DNA of 64,000 nt from contig NC_087251.1 of NCBI RefSeq assembly GCF_037042905.1, positions 42,499,373 through 42,563,372 of the forward strand, read 5' to 3'. Origin of the DNA: Lytechinus pictus. Taxonomy: Eukaryota; Echinodermata; Echinoidea; Temnopleuroida; Toxopneustidae. Position 1 is the first letter of the stretch. Each line of letters opens with the position of its first letter. Position numbers and translations under genes: made by a program. Under the pieces are notes generated by a model. That model saw only the letters and a program-made list of their open reading frames with translations. It made no database searches and was not told the origin of the DNA. Of this stretch, positions 23,918 through 34,778 are shown one piece after another.

Positions 23918-24557
23918 ATTTAACTTGAAATCCCGGACTAGTGGTGAGCTGCCTTCTGGTGTATATATTAAATAAACCAAACTTGCTTTGCATCTGACTT
24001 TGGAAAAATTTCTTTGCTTTTGTTTTGCTTGTAAGAAAAAAAGTGTATGTGAAAAGGGGTCGGACGTACATTTGAAAGTGCCTGCTTCTAATATTTTTTA
24101 TTTAAAAAATATAAGAAAAGTATAAAAAAACCTAACTTTTTTTTTAGAAACCTAACATAATAACAACTTGGACAACATCCAACTTTAATTATTTCAAAGC
24201 TTATATAAAGTTTAAAATATGTTGCAAACTTGACCTTTTAAAATAAGTAAAATTGCAATTTGTTGCTATGGTAACTTCAATGCCTTGCCAAAATGAAACG
24301 ATACATTATTTGAAATGATTTCTTTCAGATTCATACATTTCAGTGTCTTAGCTTTCAAGTGATACCTAATTTGTTCTGTTTGTAGGATTTTGAAATTTTG
24401 ACCAAAAGGTTTACTATTTTATGGAACAGCCCATATTCCCACGACAAATTCAATAGCATGCAGATCTAGATTGGTTTTTACTTGCACTTGCAGAGAATAA
24501 CTTTCCTGGTATCGCATCGCAATTTGCTCCACATTTTTGAAAGACTGCTCTGATGCA

Positions 24558-26833
24558 TGGGGGCATTTTCACGGTACCTGACATTACACGGCACAATGTT
24601 TTCACACCTTTCATTGTGTGCATATCTCTAAAGCAACAAATGATGGGAGTTTGCTTTTGATAGAGTTAATAAAGTGAACCTTGCTGCATACTCTGATACT
24701 AAGTTTTCCTATGTAACCACATTTTTTTACGCATCAGCAAGCAAAAATGTGTCGGTAACTGACATTACGCAAAAGGACATGCAATTTCAGGGTGTTCATT
24801 AAAATTGAAATATCTCATGTCCCTGAGTAGATAGAGTAATAATTTGAATATGTAAATATACCTCCGTTACTAGGTTAAGATGTGTCAAAAGATTAAACAA
24901 TTTGATTTTGTCTTTTGGGGGCTATAATAATTTTTCCACAACCATGCTGGTAACTGACATTACACTTAATTTGCCATAGAGATAACACATGGAAGTCAAA
25001 TGTGTGGAATCATTGCATTGTATCTTCTGTGCAGGGCTTCACATGAAAGTGAGCTTGATGTGGAAGTATACCCGAGTTTCTAGGAACATTTCAATTAAAA
25101 AACTTTTTCTTTTTCTTAATTCCTTTCTTTGATTTGAAAAATACACATTAACATTTACCAGTGCTATATGATTTTCAAAGGCATAATTTTCTTGGTACTT
25201 ATATGTAAGGGTTTTTAAAATCATAAGTTTCATAATACTTCACATTTTTAATTATCAAAAGATAAGAAATGTATGTTTTACTTACTTGGGGGGGGGGGGG
25301 GTAGGGTCATAGCAGCTACATGTTTTCCTACAGTAATTTAATATTGCGTTGACTGTACACATTGATTTTTCTGACTATACACCCATAATATATCCATCAG
25401 TTTTATATTGACTTTTTAAACCTTTTCCTTCTCCAACCTCCCCCTCCCCTCAAAAAAGGCAAAATGAATACGGGTCTCCTCCCCTAGGCTACACGTACCC
25501 CTCCCCGAATCTCATGCAGCCATGTAGTTTTATTGATATCTATTCTGGTCAGTGCAAGCAATGCTTGTTCATATCTGTCAGATTTCAATTATCTTCATAA
25601 TTGTTTAATCATTTTCTTTGCTAATTTCTCTTTTAAGCTGTCAACAAAAAATAAACTCCAGCTTCTAAACTGAAACTGAACTATTTGTAAATTAGAACAA
25701 AAAACACACAGTTTTAGCAGATCCATGCAACATTGATCAGAACTGTCAAATTTCACTTTTCATCTATACTTGTAAACCAAAAACAAAATTGTATCACACA
25801 CCCACACTACTAACAGGTATAAAAACCAGGAATTTACTTTTAGCGAGGCAATGCTCAAAAGAATCCTAGAAACTAAAAAAGGGAACCTGGAAATCCCCTT
25901 CATCACAATGTTAAGCTTAAAAAATGTTGCAGATAGGTTGGGAAAAGTACCCCCTACCCCCCCCCAAAAAAAAAAAAAAAAAAAAAAATTGTCTGATACA
26001 AACAGTTAGGTACTTGGTAAGTGCATGTACAAAACAATTTCATAGTAATTTTTTTTTGCACGATGGGAATGCAACTTCCTTCATTTTCATATAGTATTCC
26101 TTGTGAACTATACCTTTTAAAAGTCAATAGCAAGCTCCTTCTGGTGTTTCTTTTAAAGTGAAAGACTTAAATAACAAGTATACAATATTTCTTCACCATA
26201 AAATTGACCACATATTTGCATTTCAATATTGGTAACCAACGTTTTATCATGGTAACTGACATTACATCTCGGTAACTGACATTACATTTTCCACTTGGTA
26301 ACTGACATTACATATATTTAATGGTACCCTATGGCTTCATTGTTAATTGGTAATCTTTAATTTTGGTGTAGAAGGGAGGGGTGTTACCTAGAGAGAAAAT
26401 CTACCAAGTTTCATATAATATATCCTCTTTTCCAGGAAATGAGAAAAAAAAGTTCATGTTTTCGGTAACTGACATTACATACCATATCACATACTTCATC
26501 AATGTTTTTTTATCAGATGAATGAATTACTGGTGTTTCTTTCTGTGGGATTTTAAAAAGTGTTATAATAGCAAGCTAAATCACAGGCGAAAACATCATGA
26601 TCAAACCTGTTCTTTAAAAATCTCTCAAAACAAAATATGTATCAATACTATTTTCAACACTAATTTGTATCCATACTTTGGCAGCCATTTTGAAATAAAA
26701 AGTGGCTGCCAGAGTCGGAAAAAAATTTGTCTCAGAAACTTCAGGTCTTGTTTTATTAAAAAACATAAAGCATTTGACATGAATATCAACATGATTTTTT
26801 TGCCTCTGTGTCCATCTGTGGTGAAAATGCCCA
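24558..26833. mobile_element. Element B: 2.3-kb transposon-like unit with 7 copies of GGTAACTGACATTACA
   Basis: The ends TGGGGGCATTTTCAC (from 24558) and GTGAAAATGCCCA (to 26833) are inverted copies apart from two extra Gs. The right flank is TA; the left flank is CA. A 16-bp word GGTAACTGACATTACA occurs seven times, all in plus orientation: 24573 (one mismatch, touching the left end), 24754 (last base differs), 24949, 26251, 26271, 26297 and 26464. There is no credible ORF; the ~109-codon frame at 26521 has no family signal. The layout repeats that of element A with a different private word. Confidence 0.6.
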
Positions 26834-27031
26834 TAAAGTCTTTTGTATAGCATATTTTTACATAGGACTGTACATTACTTAGTTGAGAGCCTCTCTCTTA
26901 TGACCAAAAGCGCTATTCAAATTTGTAAAGCAAAATTATTCCCTGACTTGGCATAGCCAAAGATCTACATGCACTGCCCATAGGTCCCATAGGTACTAGC
27001 GATTAGCGTGTTTTACTGTACACCAAAAAAT

Positions 27032-27172
27032 TAGTCTGCTGGGCAAACCCTTCACTGATGAGTTAAGAGCCTGAATGCCTTGTATACTGACGGCCCTTTT
27101 GTATGTGCTAGTCTTTACGTGGAGGCACACTTGTTGATCAAAGTTCCAATCAGGGTCTGTGCCTACAGACTA
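27032..27172. mobile_element. TAGTCTGC MITE, copy 2, with 9-10-bp duplication
   Basis: 141 bp with ends TAGTCTGC and CTACAGACTA. ACCAAAAAAT stands on both sides (the final A of the right end is shared, so the duplication is 9 or 10 bp). The interior is a shortened version of the copy at 15882. A 9-bp duplication fits Mutator-like elements and is near the Merlin range. Confidence 0.85.
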
Positions 27173-27680
27173 CCAAAAAATCCCATAGACCCATACACAT
27201 CGCAGTGGTAGTGGTACATGGAGACATCATGCCATGATGATACACGAATGAGATTGGTTAGCTTGTATGTATGTGCCAGCTGCATTAGTAACATGAAGAC
27301 AAACAATCGACGTACCTGACACCGGCTCATCGGAATAAAAATTTTGTATTTTACATCACATATTTCAAGAAACTGTAGTGGTAAGCTGATTTTAGTCATA
27401 AAAAAGTTGATTTTAATTCCTGCACTTTGTTTCTCCCATTAAAAGTTGGATCCAAGGAGAAATTAGAGAGGGAGAGGTAGCGCACCATTCAGCCCCCATA
27501 GGCCTTGCATGAAACACCACCATTAAGTACCAGTCCTATCGGAGTCTTCAAAGTCTTAAAACTAGTTTTACTGATAAATTGATGTGTGTACTCATCATCA
27601 TTTTTGCACTTTGGAACAAACTCCAACCATCTCTCTGAAACATGCACCTCTTCAAAAAAAACATCTTATTTTAGGTGATT
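27173..27680. other. No gene recognised
   Basis: AT-rich, nothing supported. Confidence 0.45.
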
Positions 27681-27689
27681 TTTAGAACT

Positions 27690-28445
27690 TGTGATAATAG
27701 CTTTACAATTGATACCATTGGAAAGAGGAACTCTTCCAGATCTGAGAACACTTTGAATTTTTGAAAATTGACCCAAAGATTCATTAGTTATGCCCTATTA
27801 TGTTTCCGCAATTGGACATATTTGACCAAAGGTCATTCTTTTGTTTTACTTTGTTGTGAGAATGGCACCATGAAAAACCTGACATATTTTCAAACTTGTG
27901 TTATTCCCGTGTTTTTTGCATTACAGGTATGAAACTTAGGACGTTAGTAGATATATTATATTTTGCTTTGATGTATTTTTGCATGGTCAAGGTCATTAGT
28001 AATAAATTTATGAAATATTAAATCATAATTTTTGCATATTTTTAAAAATATTTTTGCCTTTCTGGTCAATTAATGTGGAAATGTTTAGTTGAATATGTGT
28101 AATGCTATTCTAAAGTATGAAAAAATATTTTTTGACCACCACCTGGAATATCAGAAGTGTTATTACCTTGAACTTGACCTTCAAATCATAATTTTTATCA
28201 CATTTTCCTTCTCGTGTCAGTTCAACAGGAATTTTAATGAAGATTGAGCTTTATTATGTCATTTAGCAGTAAGCACATGTACTTTTTTTAACCATTGGAC
28301 GATTGGTGGGAAATTCATGTTATAACCACTCATTCAATGAACAAGGTTATGGTTATTAGTATAACCTTGAACTTGATAATGAAATATGAAATCATTATAA
28401 TTTCATCACACTTTCCCCTAGTATCAATTCTACAGGAATTTTAGA
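27690..28445 (+). repeat. Diverged tandem repeat, ~200-bp unit
   Basis: Phrases such as ACCTTGAACTTGA, AATCATAATTT, TCACA(T/C)TTTCC and CTACAGGAATTTTA recur at about 28165-28235 and 28370-28445, with weaker matches upstream. Similar repeats are common in marine invertebrate introns. Confidence 0.5.
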
Positions 28446-28452
28446 AATGTAG

Positions 28453-28482
28453 CATGACGCATATCCTCCGATATGCGTCATG
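28453..28482. repeat. Perfect hairpin, 13-bp stem
   Basis: CATGACGCATATC, a 4-base loop CTCC, and GATATGCGTCATG. The stem is perfect. Confidence 0.9.
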
Positions 28483-28578
28483 TAGCTTGACGAAGAACAA
28501 AAGGAAACAAGATGGCGACATGAACATCGCGACAGGTTTTCCCCATCTTTTTATGTTTTTCTCGTTTTTAATGAATTC

Positions 28579-28656
28579 TTGTTTAAATAAAATGACTATA
28601 TATTCACATATATATTATTGTTTAAATGAAATGACTATATATTCACATATATCATA
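28579..28656 (+). repeat. Two tandem 39-bp units
   Basis: TTGTTTAAAT(A/G)AAATGACTA followed by TATATTCACATATAT, twice in a row with few changes. Confidence 0.85.
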
Positions 28657-28737
28657 ATCTATCTTACAATAAAAAAAAAAAATCTACTGACATTATGAAG
28701 TACTAAGTAGGCATGAAACCTATCTAATCAGCATTTC

Positions 28738-29026
28738 AACTAGATCAACTTAGGTCGGCCAGTGATCACCTTCGCCTCACATATTCATTGACTCGTACTT
28801 TAGCTGGTGACAGAACTTTTACGGTGTCGGCTTCAAAATCCTGGAATGACCTGCCACTAATAATTAGACAGTCTCCAACATTAGCAATTTTCAAAAAGTC
28901 ATTAAAAACTCATCTCTTTCGTACTTTGTAGTTTTTAAAATATTACATTTAATTAATTCATTGTAAGCGCTTTGGGCCTAATGGGAAAAGCGCAGTACAA
29001 ATAACAAGTAATAATAATAATAATAA
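28738..29026 (+). pseudogene. L2/CR1-like LINE 3' end with RT C-terminus
   Basis: An open frame runs from 28738 to a TAG at 28929-28931. It reads ...ASDHLRLTYSLTRTLAGDRTF, VSASKSWNDLP, TLAIFKKSLKTHLFRTL, the usual C-terminus of L2/CR1 reverse transcriptases. Then come TAAGCGCTTTGGGCC and a (TAA)n tail (29010-29026). The catalytic part is missing (5' truncation). Confidence 0.85.
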
Positions 29027-29500
29027 AATGAAATCAATTCAATGTAGTATAAAATGTCGGAAATGAAGTTGTAATCCCAGGCCAGGCCCATGGCATGGCC
29101 ATTTACATGATTTAGGGCTAGATCTTTTAGAAGCAAGCCAGGAAAGTAGAAATCTCGGGGGCGAAAATTCAGTTTTTTTGCGGTACACGCACATGAATGG
29201 GACGCAATCCCTGGACTACTCCATGGAGAGTAAGCACACGTTAGTATTATTTATTAGTAAATTATTTTACTTTCTAGAAGCCATACACAGTGGTAAGTAT
29301 ATGGGACCGAAGTAATTTACCAATCATGCCAATTATTTTGGCAACCTTTATTTTATCAATATTAGAAAATTCGAGCAAATCTTTGCCAATTGATGATCAT
29401 TCAATTACAAAGCATTTACATACCTCTTAAATATGAATTCTAGGACCAGAATATCTCCACTCTGCATTAGATTTCGCCCTCACAACGACGATTTTAGACA
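29027..29500. other. No gene recognised
   Basis: AT-rich; nothing supported. Confidence 0.4.
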
Positions 29501-29506
29501 ATTTTC

Positions 29507-29665
29507 CTATTTTTCGAGATTCTGGCAGCTGATGGTACGATGTCTCTGATATACCAAATCTGTAAGTAAAATATTTGAAGTCGGTGCTGCTGCATCCGTG
29601 GCTGCAACGCTCGCCCCACTTTTTTTTCTTGGATCAGGATTACTATTGTGATTTAAAAACATAGT
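29507..29665 (-). CDS. Small unrecognised ORF, possible exon
   Basis: From ATG 29663-29661 the minus strand encodes about 51 residues: MFLNHNSNPDPRKKSG, an Ala-rich run (ASVAATDAAAPTS), then ILLTDLVYQRHRTI. Local base composition is richer in GC than the surroundings, which is why I list it. It could be a first exon, since CTTACAG-like sequence within it may be a splice site, or it may be chance. I recognise no family. The longer upstream extension of the frame looks non-coding. Confidence 0.2.
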   Translation of the reverse strand, partial: TMFLNHNSNPDPRKKSGASVAATDAAAPTSNILLTDLVYQRHRTISCQNLEK

Positions 29666-30062
29666 TGCGCGTAATATGCTAACTTGAAGAAATCGAAAGA
29701 TGGAGAAAACGTAGATGTAAACAAGTATATGTGTGTCTCTACCAGCAGTGCCTTGATAGGCTTGATTTGTATAAGTTGTGTGTGTGTAAACTAATATTGC
29801 ATTAAAATATTTACAATGCATCCCGGGTAATGCATGCTTTTCATGAATTTTGCCGGAATTTTGTATATAACTTGTAAATGATACAATATCATTCTTTTCT
29901 CTATAACATGTACATGCATGGGGCCTGGTCAATAGATCATTAAGATCAAGCATTATTTTGGGGGAATTTCAACTGTGTGAAGTATAAACTTTCAATTTTC
30001 AAATTCAGAAAAAAATACGATTTCATGTTTGAAGGTGCCCAAAGTTAGCAATTGCTAGTAGA

Positions 30063-32223
30063 CACGGGCGGAAATCCCAGGGGGGACGCGTCCCCCCTAC
30101 CATTTTGGAAAGGGGGGGGGGGGACATAATATCAAATGTCCCCCTACTATTTGTGGTCTTTTATTATGGAAAAATACATAATTCAAAATAGAAATTATAC
30201 ACATGTATCCTCAAATTTCGAAATATATATAAACAGATTTTTGTTCAGAACTTGGATAGGAAAAGAAAAGGCATACCGGCCCAACTATTCTCGAACTCGC
30301 ATCTAGCCCTATATGCCAGCCAAAGAGTGGTGACATTGATGACATCGATGGCCATTGTCAATTTCATAACTAATAAAAATGACGAAAAAAGAAAATCGCC
30401 TCTGAATACTTATAAGTAAATTTAGTGCATAGATGGTAAACGAGAATGTTCCATACTCCGTAAAAATACCTTTGTTAAACCAATTCATTTTCCCTTTATT
30501 CCAAATTTACTTGGAATATAAGAATATTTTCATTGTTCGCGTACTCAGTAAAAAGAATAGTTTTCATGAGTTATGATTAATCCTTCGCAGTGAATTTTAA
30601 CTATGTTTAATCCCCCAAAATTTGTTTTAAATACTCTATTTACGAGACTTTTATATTCCATTTTTACACAAAATTCCTGCCGTGGGAGGGGTCATCATAC
30701 TAGATCAAGGGGGCGAAGCGGCGGCCCGCCCCCTTTTGGCGGCGCATATTAAAATAGGAAAGTGAGGAGAAAAATAAGACGAGGAAGAAAATTAAATGAT
30801 GGAAGGGGAGGGGAATAATTGGAAAAAAAGAAAACTTTCAGGTCATAGTATAAAAATGAAAAAATCGCCGGCGCTTTGCATTAATACACAGCCATCTCTT
30901 TATTTCAAAACTTGCTTATTTTTTTCACTTTTTAGACCGAAATATATAAAATCAAATCATTTATTAAGGAAGATATCCATCTTTTTTCATAATTTGTACG
31001 TTTAAATCTTTAAAAAAATTAGCTCGCGCTTTGCTCTCGCATCACTTATTGGGACAAACTGCTTGTTCTTTATTTCAGAAGTGCTTGAAAGATCCAGTTT
31101 TCAGATCTGAATATAAAGAAAATCATTTCGCGCTTCGCGCTCGAATCAGTAATATGGTTGAGTCAGATACTATCCTGTTTGTTGCTATAAAGTGAAAAGG
31201 AAATGACTTTTTTGGTTGGAAAATAAAAAAGATCAGGATACGCTTCGCGCTCACATTGATTAAAATTAAGTTAGATAGCTACCCTGTCCTTGATTCTAAA
31301 ATATGCTAATAATATCAATTTTTAGGCCGGAAATGTCATGTCTTCAGCACACACTTTGCGCTTGAATTTAATATTGTTTAGTAAAATTCCTATCCTGTTC
31401 ATGGTTTGAAAAAGTGTTACGATTGTCCAGTTTTTAGGTTGCAAAAAATACAAACTTTCAGCTCGCGCTTCGCGCCCGCATTAATTGTTTAGATTCCTAT
31501 CCTGTTCATAATTTTTTTTTAAGTACTAGGAATGTCCAGTAATTAGGTTGGAAAATAAAAAAAACTTTCACCTCTTGCTTCGCGCTCGCATTAATTGTTT
31601 AAATTCCTATCCTGTTCATATTCTTTTTAAGGTGCTATGAATGTCCAGTTCTTAGGTTGAAAAATAAAAAACTTTCAGCTCGCGCATTCATTGTTTAGAT
31701 TCTTTATTTCGTTCTTTATTAAATGCCAAGAATGCCCAGTTTTTTTTCAGCTCGCGCTCGCATCTATTATTTAGTTGAATTCCTATTCTGTTCATGATTT
31801 GAAAAAGTGTTACGAATATCCAGTTTTTAGGTAATTCCTATCCTGTTCATGATTTGAAAAAGTGTTACGAATGTCTAGTTTTTTTAGGTTGGAAAATCAA
31901 AAACTTTCAGCTCGCGCTTCGCGCTCGCATTAATGGTTTAGGTAGGTTCGAATCTAGTTCATGATCATAAAAAATGTTCAGAATGTTCAATTTCCAGGTC
32001 ACAATTGATGAAATATCAACATATTTGGGCTCGCGCTTCGCGCTCGCATTATTTATTGAGGTCTTTCTTCTTTAGTTAGGAATACCTCCCCTCTTCGAAA
32101 TATGTATATAATTATATATATATATATGTATGTGTGTGTGTTTGAGTTAGTAATTCTGTAGAACATAAAAACGGAAAACTCAATTGTGTCCCCCCTACCT
32201 TCAACGAGAGATTTCCGCCCATG
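30063..32223. mobile_element. hAT-like element with 8-bp duplication and ~10 GC-rich repeats
   Basis: 2161 bp flanked by CTAGTAGA on both sides (30055-30062 and 32224-32231). The ends are CACGGGCGGAAATC and GATTTCCGCCCATG. G/C runs follow the left end and C runs precede the right end. From about 31020 to 32060 the word GCTCGCGCTTCGCGCTCGC, intact or diverged, recurs about every 110-120 bp, roughly ten times, usually followed by ATTAATT. No transposase frame is present. CA...TG ends with 8-bp duplications are typical of hAT elements. Confidence 0.85.
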
Positions 32224-32452
32224 CTAGTAGAATGGGGTTAAAGAAAGAAAAGCATAATTGTTTATGTGTTTTTAATTTGTAAATTTTGCCTATTGTATAT
32301 GTGATCTGTGTCATTTATCAATCATTGTTGTAAGGTATATATATTGCAATCAATAATTGCTACGGAAAGTTCAATCTGACAAAAAGTTTATTGTAAAAGT
32401 AGCAGTAAAAATGAATATAAGTATTAAAAAAAAAAAACACTGTTGGTGAGGG

Positions 32453-32695
32453 CACTGGCGGATTCAAGGGGGGGGGGGGAAGCCGACCCGTGCTCCCCCC
32501 TTTGAGAGGCACAATTAAAATTTGTAATATAAAAATTCCAATAACAGAAGTGTGCCCCCCTTCTTTTTTTTGCTTGTCGAATTTTTTCGTGGACGAAATG
32601 TCCTCATTCTTTTGTTGAAAACCTTTTTTTTTGCTTGTCAAATCTTTCCTCGGGAAAATGTGCATCTCCTTTTGAAAAATCCTGGATCCGCCCTG
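32453..32695. mobile_element. hAT-like MITE with perfect 8-bp duplication
   Basis: 243 bp flanked by GGTGAGGG on both sides (32445-32452, 32696-32703). Ends CACTGGCGGATTC and GGATCCGCCCTG. The phrase TTTTTTTGCTTGTC occurs twice and also appears in the compound element at 56665. Confidence 0.9.
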
Positions 32696-33169
32696 GGTGA
32701 GGGTTTCAGGAAAATCCTTCAAAGATTAAAAAAGTTACCATAATTTTTCATTTTTGATCTGTGACGTCATATGCGAGCAGCTTGTGCATATCCTTTAGAA
32801 ATTGAAAATGGCTATTTTATTGTACCTACAGTATATCAACAGGCAAATCATTTCACACCGCTCCTGAAAAAAACACATTTTTATTCATCATTAACCACTG
32901 AAGAAAATTGATGGGGGTGCATTTTAAGGCCCCTCGCAATGTATATAGGCCTATACATGTACCGTCTTTATAGAAACTGATAAACATGACTCTTGCTGCT
33001 GATAGATCACCATGACCTTATAAAGTGCATTTAAACTTCATATCTAATATGGCATAACAACGAAATTCGAAACCGCTTCATTTCTGTCCCAGGGTTCGTT
33101 TGCGGAGTATTGAGTTCAAAGTGCAATCGTGGGTTCTAGCAATCTAAGTCGTGGGGATTCCAGCTCTGG

Positions 33170-33265
33170 GCCCCGTTGTACAAATAGATGCAAACAAACG
33201 CAACTTGCTTTTAAACCAATCAGAACTGCGCATTGGGGACTCGCGTCTGATTGGGTGTGTTGAGA
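33170..33265. repeat. Fragment of a GGGCCCCGTT MITE
   Basis: CTGGGCCCCGTTGTACAAATAGATGC..., then CGCAACTTG...AATCAGAACTGCGCA and TAATCGCAACTGG resemble the element at 36058-36222. It lies upstream of the 384-residue gene and might overlap its promoter. Confidence 0.45.
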
Positions 33266-33618
33266 TTAATCGCAACTGGCTACTGGCGATGATGGATAGG
33301 GGGTAGACAGGGTGGTAGATGTTGACGTCACTCCATGGAAACGGGAACATTCTTGGAGCACGCAGAGGCGACCCCGATTCTCACTAAACCACCTCACTCC
33401 TTGAACCAGGCTGCTGCCTTTGGACGTGGATAATGATCATCGACCTCTTTTCACCGATAGACGGGATGGGGATAAGTTATCATAAACGGTACTGCATACA
33501 TACTGGTGAATCTTTATAACCACTCTCTTCAAAACCAATTCAAAGAGCATCTGATGATTATCAAGTTTAGCCAAGGGCAGTAATTATAATAATCGAGTTA
33601 GACTTCCATCATAAAAAG

Positions 33619-34773
33619 ATGACCATGAAACCAACGGAGTTAGCAACATACCGGAAAACTGTAGTTGGAGATAAAGTCCTACCTAGTGTTGGCTTACGAA
33701 AGTGGAGCAACTTTGAGCATGGATTAAAACGCACCAAATGTATCTATTTTCGCAGCAATAACGATGATATCATATCAAGACCAATGCAGCCACCCATTAA
33801 AGAACAACCAGTGGAGCTACCGGGAATCAGGTCGAAAGGAAAGAAGGAAAAATGTGGGAGTATATGCGTGCATGACAAGAAAGCATATAATGGATCATTC
33901 ATATCCAAGACACGGAGAGAATCAGAAACCACGTCTTCAAGTTCACACGATTTCAACAGCTGCAAAGAAACGGATGTGAAGTTTGCTGAAGGCGAATGCT
34001 CTCTTGGCATACTTGGTGCGAATAGCATTAGCAGCAGTGCAACCGGTAGTGAGTCCAGGACCAGCGGAAAAAGCACTACAACATCACCAAGACGTAGACT
34101 TCGCGTCCCAACTGCAATGGCCAATTCTCCTGGCGCAATTACCAATGAGAGCCAGTTCTCAAAGCAGATCTCAGTGCAACAGAGTCCCAGACCACCGAGT
34201 AAACCAAGAAACGTCTTTATGAAATCCCGATCGAAAAGAACCGATAAGATTTTACTAGGAAACGATGAGCATAGTCACATCCTACAAAAGGACATGCATT
34301 CTGGCGAACATGACGATCATGGTAATCATGACCACTCTACAGCCTTTCGGTCAAAGACACCTGTCTTTGGCAAATCCAGGCATTTTAAGGCAACGACGCT
34401 TCAAAATATTATGGAGATTTGCCACCCCCAAGACTCTGGCGAATATGATACCGGGAAGAAGATACAGAAACGTGTTACGAATCCGCCATCTCGAAGGCGA
34501 TCTGTAGGCAATTTGCTAAATCATCGTGCAGATGGAAGCGATGACCCCCTGTCATCGAATAACGGTCGTCGCGGATCGATGCCGGTGGACATTCGTGAAC
34601 TGAAAGAGAGAGTAGATGGAATTCGTTTTATCAATGTCAGGGAATTTTCTCGGGACTATATTGAGAATATTTTGTTGCGTCGGGACAAAAAGGCAACAAA
34701 AGGAATAGGTGGAGACGAACGAAGGCAGAGTAAATGTTTATCTTGGCTTCAGTCTCTCGAGGGAGCTTTATAA
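33619..34773 (+). CDS. Unrecognised 384-residue protein, intact single exon
   Basis: I do not recognise this protein. The ATG at 33619 follows an in-frame TAG about 50 bases upstream and has A at -3, so it is a natural start. The product is basic and mostly low in order: a Ser/Thr-rich stretch around residues 98-160, basic clusters (TSPRRRLRVP, NPPSRRRSVGNLL, NGRRGSMPVD) and a His/Asp-rich patch (EHDDHGNHDHS). RRRS and RRGS fit the consensus of PKA-like kinases. The last ~70 residues (DIRELKERVDGIRFINVREF, SRDYIENILLRR, CLSWLQSLEGAL) look more ordered and probably helical. No signal peptide or membrane segment. Codon use looks coding and no stop interrupts 384 codons. A hAT element begins 5 bp after the stop and its 8-bp target site starts exactly at the TAA. 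Confidence 0.65.
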   Translation: MTMKPTELATYRKTVVGDKVLPSVGLRKWSNFEHGLKRTKCIYFRSNNDDIISRPMQPPIKEQPVELPGIRSKGKKEKCGSICVHDKKAYNGSFISKTRRESETTSSSSHDFNSCKETDVKFAEGECSLGILGANSISSSATGSESRTSGKSTTTSPRRRLRVPTAMANSPGAITNESQFSKQISVQQSPRPPSKPRNVFMKSRSKRTDKILLGNDEHSHILQKDMHSGEHDDHGNHDHSTAFRSKTPVFGKSRHFKATTLQNIMEICHPQDSGEYDTGKKIQKRVTNPPSRRRSVGNLLNHRADGSDDPLSSNNGRRGSMPVDIRELKERVDGIRFINVREFSRDYIENILLRRDKKATKGIGGDERRQSKCLSWLQSLEGAL

Positions 34774-34778
34774 GTTAG

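Larger units (their letters stand above)
21609..24433. mobile_element. Element A: 2.8-kb transposon-like unit with 11 copies of GGGGTCGGACGTACA
   Basis: The ends TGGGTCATTCCATAAA (21609-21624) and TTTATGGAACAGCCCA (24418-24433) are inverted copies with 13 of 16 matches, and both are flanked by TA (21607-21608, 24434-24435). A 15-bp word GGGGTCGGACGTACA occurs eleven times: plus orientation at 21623 (variant, touching the left end), 21788, 21976, 21997 (one mismatch), 22839, 23864, 23880 and 24056; minus orientation at 22033 (one mismatch), 22208 and 23902. There is no ORF longer than about 110 codons. It is probably a non-autonomous DNA transposon with TA target sites, the repeated word possibly being a transposase-binding site; this is inference, and I do not recognise the family. 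Confidence 0.6.

Noticed and set aside
31944-31954. GGTTCGAATCT as a tRNA B box
   Set aside because: No A box or cloverleaf fits around it; it lies in a hAT-derived array.
31020-32060. Regularly spaced 19-bp GC-rich repeats as a CRISPR-like array
   Set aside because: Spacing is 110-120 bp, the repeats are diverged, the spacers are related to each other, and the DNA is animal.
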